A DNA stretch of 64,000 bases from assembly GCF_026151205.1 (NCBI RefSeq), contig NC_087075.1, forward strand, positions 9,167,303 through 9,231,302. The letters are read 5' to 3'. The stretch's first letter is position 1. Each line of letters begins with the position of its first letter. The notes under the pieces are model-generated. The model had not been told where the DNA came from. It did no database searches and was given only the letters and a program-made list of their open reading frames with translations. The translations under genes and the position numbers were made by a program. Positions 57,926 to 64,000 of this stretch are shown one piece after another. This DNA is from Bolinopsis microptera (taxonomy: Eukaryota > Ctenophora > Tentaculata > Lobata > Bolinopsidae).

Positions 57926-58275
57926 GTATTTATGATAAATATGAAATATTTTATCAGAAATTATTTGTGTGGAAATTTTGTGGACGGACATAATTTTGGG
58001 CGAACACATTTATGAACGTAAACATTTCTTTGAACACATATTGTAGCTAAACGTCCCACTCAAGCGCTCACGTAATATCCGATCAAATAAAGTGCTATAA
58101 GGTACTTACTCTGCTCCGATAGTAATTATATTATATATTTATTACGCATAATTAGTTATAGTTAACTAAATAATATGAACATCTGCATAGTGATTGGATA
58201 TTTTCAACGCTCTCTACATCTTAGAAAGAAGAAAATATTTACACTATGAACTGTGGATTCACACTATTCTCCTAG

Positions 58276-58375
58276 ATTGATGTGGAAGTGAATGGAACCC
58301 TGCAACCGAAAATAACGAACGAAATTGGCTGGATTGATAACCGAACGGACGTTGCTTTCTGTATTCCTCGGTTCG
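58276..58375 (+). CDS. Ig-like array gene, exon 3 (PLAT-like domain, last part)
   Basis: The acceptor TTCTCCTAG and donor TTCG|GTACGT enclose 100 nt (phase 0 in, phase 1 out). The peptide IDVEVNGTLQPKITNEIGWI then DNRTDVAFCIPRF completes the beta-sandwich. Two N-glycosylation sequons (NGT and NRT) support an extracellular location. The intron before it (57926-58275) holds nothing else. Confidence 0.65.
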
Positions 58376-58594
58376 GTACGTTAGATTTAATACGGATTCT
58401 AAATTTTAACACTGATTCATAAATTAATGCCACAATCAGAAATGAATTAATTGTAACGATCCTAAAATTAGCACCGTAGATTTCATTACAACTTTTCCGT
58501 TACGTCCAAATCAGTGAACGGACGCACAAAGTCTCACTATTACACATATCGGCTGCTTTTGTACTGACGATTAATTGCAGTCTCACCTTTACAG

Positions 58595-58791
58595 ACAACG
58601 GCCTGTTTTGCCCTGAAGACCATCCCTATTCCTTCTACGGACATAGCATGTGTTGTTCGAGTGATAAAGAGGGAACAAAAACGAATTACTTGGAGATATT
58701 TGCGAAGGTACCAGGACCCTAGACATATCTTCCTTGTGTTGTAATGGAACAGAGGTGCGATGTTCAGCTGTCCCCTGTGTCAACTATCCAG
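58595..58791 (+). CDS. Ig-like array gene, exon 4 (Cys-rich module) with apparent frameshift
   Basis: The acceptor CACCTTTACAG and donor ATCCAG|GTAAAA are both good, but the exon is 197 nt where a phase 1-1 exon needs a multiple of three. The first frame gives DNGLFCPEDHPYSFYGHSMC then CSSDKEGTKT. After the AACAAAAACG run the frame offset by one base gives NELLGDICEGTRTLDISSLC then CNGTEVRCSAVPCVNYP. The combined pattern CP…HPY…CC…C…CC…C…PC is that of a compact disulphide-rich module. Neither frame is open across the whole exon. A missing base in the A-run, either a real mutation or an assembly error, explains this best. Confidence 0.6.
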
Positions 58792-59409
58792 GTAAAATTG
58801 TGTTTGGTCCGGTACCTGTGGCACCTGTTTTTAGGTATAGTACCACTAGGTACAGGGTCTTTAAAAAGTCTTGCTTCTTTTTGAATGATCTTGTATCTAT
58901 TTGCCTAAACTTCATTCTGTAAAGAGTAATTGTTAGTTTTAAGGTTTGATGGTGCCATCTGAATTTTGCACGTCGCTATGGCCACCATAGCAACCACATC
59001 AGTCGCCTTAAAACCCTGTAACTGTTTCAAGCCAATTTTAATATTCCTGCTAAACATCATAGTAGATATCCTGATTCCTCCATCATATTATACTTTACCC
59101 GATAAGGTAAACCAAATGTGGTACTAGTTATCAGTTTACATTTCGACTTTGTAAAGTACCCCGACATTAATCAAAAAGAGGTGCTATACGAATTGTATAA
59201 ATAAGTTTTGATTAATTACACCAATGCTGTAAATGATGCCGTTGTCAGCTTCCTTCTTCCAGTAAGTTTGGACTTGGGAGGGTTTTTAAATTCACAATGA
59301 ATGATAATTTCTAATGTATTCTGTGTAAAATTATATTTATCCCGGTTACTGCGACAAGTAAAATAGTATGTAGTAACTAGTAAAAGACCACGATAAAACA
59401 AAATGCAAG
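58792..59409. other. Intron 4, left part; piece of foldback family
   Basis: At about 59120-59195, TATCAGTTTACATTTCGACT and CCCCGACATTAATCAAAAAG match the outer foldback arm (34843-34905). Otherwise nothing was recognised. Confidence 0.5.
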
Positions 59410-59657
59410 TGCAGGTCTCTCCCTAACGTTTGGATGGCCTGAGGTGCTTATCTCCTTTTCATTAACCCTAACCAACCCTGTGCCGAAGCACTATACTAAC
59501 TGTAGGGGATTAGTCCTACGAGCCAGAGAGTGTGTATCACCAGCCGAAGCTGTACAAAATCACAGCTTGGTAACTGGCTGACTTGCATCTGACCGGATTT
59601 GAACCCAGGCCTTCTGCTTGGGAGGCGATCGTGTTACCACTACACCACCTGGCCGAT
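59410..59657 (-). mobile_element. tRNA(Gly)-like SINE, minus strand
   Basis: On the minus strand the head GCCAGGTGGTGTAGTGGTAA (A box) and CCTGGGTTCAAATCCGG (B box) match a tRNA. The anticodon-arm region CGCCTCCCAAGCAG resembles tRNA-Gly with CCC. The sequence then departs from tRNA into a body with a GAAAAGGAGATAAGCACCTC segment shared with the SINE at 55940. A possible AAGTGCAG target duplication flanks it (about 59409 and 59674). It lies in intron 4 in antisense orientation. Confidence 0.65.
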
Positions 59658-59746
59658 GGGATCTACTAATTGGTTAAGTGCAGTTCCTGCACAATACTGT
59701 TGATATTTTTTATTGCGGGCTTATTTTAAAGGACTGATTGTTTCAG

Positions 59747-60064
59747 GTATAGAAGCTAAGGGTAGCGAAGTGCTGACAAACACAGAAGCTACAATATCTT
59801 GTGTAATAAGTGGTTTGACTAAGCAGCTGGAGGCGGTAACATGGGAGAAACCTAGTTCGGGTGGTGTTATAACTGACGGTACTAACAGCTATCAGATTGA
59901 TATTGGAACTTACCTACCTGAGACCAACATTCAAACTACAATTCTGACCGTACCTGCTGGTGAAAACACGGCTGATGCTGTTTTCACATGTGTAATTTTT
60001 TTTGACGAGCATGCAAAAACATCAGCGTCTCCAGAAAAGACTGATGTCAACTCGAAGGTTTTCA
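59747..60064 (+). CDS. Ig-like array gene, exon A1
   Basis: A 318-nt exon, phase 1 at both ends (acceptor GATTGTTTCAG, donor TTTTCA|GTGAGT). It encodes one Ig-like domain of about 106 residues. It starts GIEAKGSEVLTNTEATISCV, has the core Trp in LEAVTWEKP and the second Cys in ADAVFTCVI. The Cys-Trp-Cys spacing and 'QTTILTVPAGENT' strand are typical of an extracellular V/I-like fold. The most divergent A copy (TNSYQIDIGTYLPETNIQ; CVIFFDEH). Confidence 0.8.
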
Positions 60065-60232
60065 GTGAGTAATCTTGATACATTTTGAGAACCACAATGT
60101 GTATAACGAAGTCTTATCAGAATTTTGCAGCAGTAATCATTCTTAATTTAGGCTATTTTAGTTACAACTACATGTAATGATACTTTAACATACCAAATGT
60201 TTTGTGAGTTTGAAAGAATCAAATTATTTTAG

Positions 60233-60568
60233 CCGTCGTTCCGGAGACTCCTAAAAAAGCCACCACCGCTGTGACTCAGACATTAACTTGTGATATTGGA
60301 GATGTGGTTACAGATGTCACTGTGTCGTGGAAGGATACTGGTGGGGTCGATATAACAACTGGTAGTGGAGGGTACACCATCACACAGGGATCAGCTGGCC
60401 CTGCTACCAAAATTCAGAAATCAACTCTGACCATTGATGTTGGCACTCTTACAAGTGTAGCTGTAGCTGCGAATCCCACGACATACACATGTGCTGCGCA
60501 ATCTGTAGAATATTCGGATTCAGCAACATCTACTTTCAAAGAAATTGTTGTCAACTTCCTTACTTTCG
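60233..60568 (+). CDS. Ig-like array gene, exon B1
   Basis: A 336-nt phase 1-1 exon encoding the second Ig-like type. It starts TVVPETPKKATTAVTQTLTC, with Trp in VTVSWKDTGG and the second Cys in TTYTCAAQSVEYSD, ending FKEIVVNFLTF. Acceptor ATTATTTTAG, donor TTTCG|GTAAGT. It is two residues shorter than B2 and B3 (AANPTTYTC versus AANGSPVTYKC). Confidence 0.8.
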
Positions 60569-60792
60569 GTAAGTTTCTTGGGACTTGGTGGGTATTTATA
60601 ACTGCCCATAAATGATGCTCTGCTGTTTTAACTTTATCTCTAAGATAACTTGTTACATCCTACTGTTAAAACAAAATTAAACTCATCATAGGACCCAGTG
60701 AATTAAGTTGAGAAAGTTCAATGATTCAGTTCCTGTACAATACTGTTGATATTTTTTATTGCGGGCTTATATTAAATGACTGATTGTTTCAG

Positions 60793-61098
60793 ATGTAGAA
60801 GCTAAGGGTAGCGAAGTGCTGACAAACACAGAAGCTACAATATCTTGTGTAGTAAGTGGTTTGAGTAAGCAGCTGGATGCGGGAACATGGAAGGAACCTT
60901 CGGGTGATCCTATAACTGACGGTACTGACAGCTATGCTATTGAGATTGGAACTTACGTTCCTGGCACCAAGATTCAAACTACAATTCTGACCGTACCTGC
61001 TGGTGAAAACACGGCTGATGCTCTTTTCACCTGTGTCATTCAATCTGACGAGCATGTAAAAACATCAGAAGAGACTGCTGTCAACTCGAATGTTTTCA
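60793..61098 (+). CDS. Ig-like array gene, exon A2
   Basis: A 306-nt phase 1-1 copy of the A domain (DVEAKGSEVLTNTEATISCV, LDAGTWKEPSGDPITD, DALFTCVIQSDEHVKTSEET). It lacks a few residues near the end relative to A1, A3 and A4. The donor is TTCA|GTGAGC. The flanking introns are near copies of those around A3 and A4. Confidence 0.8.
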
Positions 61099-61266
61099 GT
61101 GAGCAATTTTGATACATTTTGAGAACCACAATGTGTATAACGAGGTCTTATTCGAATTTTGCAGCAGTAATCTTTCTTAATTTAGGCTATTTTAATTACA
61201 ACTACATGCAATGATATTTTAACATACCAAATGTTTTGTGAGTTTGAAAGAATCAAATTATTTTAG

Positions 61267-61608
61267 CCGTCGTTCCGGAGACTCCTAAAAAAGCCACCAC
61301 CTCTGTGGCTCAGACATTGACTTGTGATATCGGGGATGTGATTACAGATGTCACTGTGTCGTGGAAGGATAATGGTGGGGTCGATATAACAACCGGTAGT
61401 GGAGGGTACACCATCGCACAGGGATCAGCTGACCCTGCTACTAAAATTCAGACATCAACTCTGACCATTGATGTTGCCAGTCTTACAAGTGTAGCTGGAG
61501 CTGCGAATGGGTCACCTGTGACATACAAATGTGCTGCGCAATCTGTAGAATATTCGGATTCAGCAACATCTACTTTCAAAGAAATTGTTGTCAACTTCCT
61601 TACTTTTG
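61267..61608 (+). CDS. Ig-like array gene, exon B2
   Basis: A 342-nt phase 1-1 exon, almost identical to B3. The domain contains VSWKDNGGVDITTGSGGY, AQGSADPATKIQTSTLTI and NGSPVTYKCAAQSVEYSD, with a possible NGS glycosylation site in the B2/B3 type. Confidence 0.85.
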
Positions 61609-61837
61609 GTAAGTTTCTTAGGACTTGGTGGGTATTTATAACTGCCCACAAATGATGCTCTGCTGTTTTAACTTTTTTCAAGATAACTTGTTACATCCTA
61701 CTGTTAAAACAAAATTAAACTCATTATAGGATCTAGTGAATTTAGTTGAGAAAGTTCAATGATTCAGTTCCTACTTCCTGTACAATACTGATGATATTTT
61801 TTATTGCGGGCTTATTTTAAATGACTGATTGTTTCAG

Positions 61838-62152
61838 GTGTAGAAGCTAAGGGTAGCGAAGTGCTGACAAACACAGAAACTACAATATCTTGTGTAGTAA
61901 GTGGTTTAAGTAAGCAGCTGGAGGCGGTTACATGGAAGGAACCTTCGGGTGATGCTATAACTGACGGTACTGACAGCTATGCTATTGAGATTGGAACTTA
62001 CGATTCTGGTTCAAACAGTCAAACTACAATTCTGACCGTACCTGCTGGTGAAAACACGGCTGATGCTCTTTTTACCTGTGTCATTCAATCTGACGAGCAT
62101 GCAAAAACATCATCGTCTCCAGAAAAGACTAATGTAAACTCGAACGTTTTCA
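61838..62152 (+). CDS. Ig-like array gene, exon A3
   Basis: A 315-nt phase 1-1 exon, nearly identical to A4. It contains LEAVTWKEPSGDAITD, IGTYDSGSNSQTTILTV and CVIQSDEHAKTSSSPEKT. Confidence 0.85.
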
Positions 62153-62320
62153 GTGAGTAATCTTGATACATTTTGAGAACCACAATGTGTATAACAAGGT
62201 CTTATTCGAATTTTGCAGCAGTAACCTTTCTTAATTTAGGCTATTTTAGTTACAACTACATGTAATGATATTTTAACATACCAAATATTTTGTGAGTTTG
62301 AAAGAATCAAATTATTTCAG

Positions 62321-62662
62321 CCGTCGTTCCGGAGACTCCTAAAAAAGCCACCACCTCTGTGGCTCAGACATTGACTTGTGATATCGGAGATGTGATTACA
62401 GATGTCACTGTGTCGTGGAAGGATAATGGTGGGGTCGATATAACAACCGGTAGTGGAGGGTACACCATCGCACAGGGATCAGCTGACCCTGCTACCAAAA
62501 TTCAGACATCATCTCTGACCATTGATGTTGCCACTCTTACAAGTGTAGCTGGAGCTGCGAATGGGTCACCTGTGACATACAAATGTGCTGCGCAATCTGT
62601 AGAATATTCGGATTCAGCAACATCTACTTTCAAAGAAATTGTTGTCAACTTCCTTACTTTTG
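62321..62662 (+). CDS. Ig-like array gene, exon B3
   Basis: A 342-nt phase 1-1 exon differing from B2 by very few residues (TSSLTIDVATLTS versus TSTLTIDVASLTS). Confidence 0.85.
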
Positions 62663-62885
62663 GTAAGTTTCTTAGGACTTGGTGGGTATTTATAACTGCC
62701 CATAAATGATGCTCTGCTTTTTTAACTTTATTCTAAGATAACTTGTTACATCCTACTGTTAAAACAAAATTAAACTCATCATAGGATTCAGTGAATTTAG
62801 TTGAGAAAGTTCAATGATTCAGTTCCTGTACAATACTGTTGATATTTTTTATTGCGGGCTTATTTTAAATGACTGATTGTTTCAG

Positions 62886-63200
62886 ATGTAGAAGCTAAGG
62901 GTAGCGAAGTGCTGACAAACACAGAAACTACAATATCTTGTGTAGTAAGTGGTTTGAGTAAGCAGCTGGAAGCGGTAACATGGAAGAAACCTTCGGGTGA
63001 TGCTATAACTGACGGTACTGACAGCTATGCTATTGAGATTGGAACTTACGATTCTGGTTCAAACAGTCAAACTACAATTCTGACCGTACCTGCTGGTGAA
63101 AACACGGCTGATGCTCTTTTCACCTGTCTCATTCAATCTGACGAGCATGCAAAAACATCAGCGTCTCCAGAAGAGACTGTTGTCAACTCAAACGTTTTCA
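62886..63200 (+). CDS. Ig-like array gene, exon A4 (last visible)
   Basis: A 315-nt phase 1-1 exon, nearly identical to A3 (VTWKKPSGDAITD, CLIQSDEHAKTSASPEET). Its donor TTTTCA|GTGAGT requires another exon. By the array pattern this would be a B exon, but the following intron is invaded by the palindromic satellite and the window ends. The gene is therefore open-ended here. Confidence 0.8.
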
Positions 63201-63324
63201 GTGAGTAATCTTGATACATTTTGAGAACCACAATCTGTATAACGAGGGCTTATTCGAATTTTGCAGCAGCAATCATTCTCAATTTAGGCCATTTTTGTTA
63301 CAATTACATGCAATGATATTTTGG

Positions 63325-63990
63325 TTCTTTTGCGATAGTCAAAACGCGACAACTAGCGCTGGATGGCGACAACTAGCGCTATCCAGCGCTAGTTGTCGCC
63401 ATCCAGCGCTAGTTGTCGCTATCCAGCGCTGGATAACGCTGGCCAGCGCAAAATATATATGTTCGATAATTGTCGCCATCCAGCGCTAGTTGTCGCCATC
63501 CAGCGCTAGTTGTCGCCATCCAGCGCTAGTTGTCGCCATCCAGCGCTAGTTGTCGCTGGCTATGCGACACTGTCGCACGCGATAGTTTGCGATGGCCAGC
63601 GCAACTGGCCATCGCAGAAAACAGTTCGATAGCTAGCGCTGGATAGCGACAACTAGCGCTGGATAGCGACAACTAGCGCTGGATAGCGACAACTAGCGCT
63701 GGCCAGCGCTGGCCATCGATATCCAGCGCAAAATTTTTACGCTTTTACTCGTCAGCTAGCGCTGGCCAGCGCTAGCCAGCGCTAACCAGCGCTAGCCAGC
63801 GCTAACCAGCGCTAGCCAGCGCTAACCAGTGCTAGCCAGCGCTAACCAGTGCTAGCCAGCGCTAATTAGCGCTAGCCAGCGCTAACCAGCGCTAACCAGC
63901 GCTAGCCAGCGCTGGCCAGCGCTAGCTGACGAGTAATTTCAGTAATATCGCAACTATATTGCGCTGGCCAGCGCTGGCTGACGAGTAATA
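63325..63990. repeat. GC-rich AGCGCT palindromic satellite
   Basis: At about 63320 the conserved intron sequence (CAATGATATTTT) breaks off and GC-rich DNA begins. It is built of AGCGCTGGATGGCGACAACT, its reverse complement (AGTTGTCGCCATCCAGCGCT), and shorter GCTAGCCAGCGCTAACCAGC units. Blocks alternate in orientation, and GCTGACGAGTAA occurs at 63924-63936 and 63978-63989 with its inverse TTACTCGTCAGC at 63746-63757. Most of the 650 bp is self-complementary. It runs to the window edge. No ORF in it is meaningful. Confidence 0.9.
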
Positions 63991-64000
63991 CTAATATCGA

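Larger units (their letters stand above)
59700..63310. repeat. Tandem array of ~1.05-kb exon-intron units
   Basis: A exons start at 59747, 60793, 61838 and 62886, giving periods of 1046, 1045 and 1048 bp. B exons start at 60233, 61267 and 62321. The A-to-B introns are all 168 bp and the B-to-A introns 223-229 bp. Intron sequences such as GAGAACCACAATGTGTATAAC, TTTGTGAGTTTGAAAGAATC and TATTTTTTATTGCGGGCTTA are conserved in each unit. Whole-unit duplication, not exon shuffling, produced the array. Confidence 0.95.

Noticed and set aside
59585-59657. Functional tRNA-Gly gene on the minus strand
   Set aside because: The A and B boxes are present, but the acceptor and T stems do not close properly and the sequence continues into a SINE body.

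Overview
This window looks like AT-rich, gene-poor nuclear DNA from an invertebrate animal. The evidence is spliced genes with GT-AG introns, a secreted protein built from phase-1 immunoglobulin-like exons, non-LTR retrotransposon fragments with target-site duplications, hAT, mariner and Harbinger-type DNA transposon remnants, tRNA-derived SINEs and short TTAGGG/CCCTAA runs. The species cannot be fixed from sequence alone. A cnidarian or another non-bilaterian or early-branching invertebrate is my guess only.

Layout. From 1 to about 13.4 kb there is no convincing gene. This part holds minisatellites (periods 12, 36, 10, 32, 80 and 39 bp), a small hAT MITE, diverged local duplications, a recurring CACGTGACATGACGTCAC motif and a 5'-truncated LINE copy on the minus strand. 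From 13.5 to 31.4 kb there are a small possible intronless gene (13.56 kb), a first coding exon of a membrane protein on the minus strand (19.0-19.45 kb), a long 30-bp minisatellite (22 kb), a second truncated copy of the same LINE (24 kb), a 22-bp palindromic satellite (28 kb), a hAT MITE inserted in decayed coding-like DNA (28.8 kb) and a hydrophobic ORF (31 kb). From 31.8 to 46.3 kb is a transposon graveyard. It has a pair of apparently identical 318-bp direct repeats 3.46 kb apart, and between them a long foldback element that was hit by another LINE fragment. It also has a TTAA-flanked inverted-repeat element, a Harbinger remnant and more hAT MITEs. From 47 to 54.9 kb there are a possible exon, a 310-bp GACA microsatellite, a locally duplicated region carrying a Ser/Pro-rich first exon on the minus strand, a mariner-like MITE and another hAT element.

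The one substantial gene lies at 56.35 kb to the right edge on the plus strand. It has a signal-peptide exon, a PLAT-like beta-sandwich split over two exons, a Cys-rich exon and then at least seven alternating Ig-like exons (types A and B). The A-intron-B-intron unit of about 1.05 kb is tandemly repeated, and its introns are nearly as alike as its exons, so the expansion is recent. The Cys-rich exon carries an apparent one-base frameshift in an A-run. The first intron contains a decayed exon from a different domain. The intron after the last visible A exon is interrupted by a GC-rich AGCGCT-based palindromic satellite that runs to the window end. The gene therefore continues outside, or this copy is decaying.

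Most long open frames here are products of tandem repeats whose period is a multiple of three, and were discarded.
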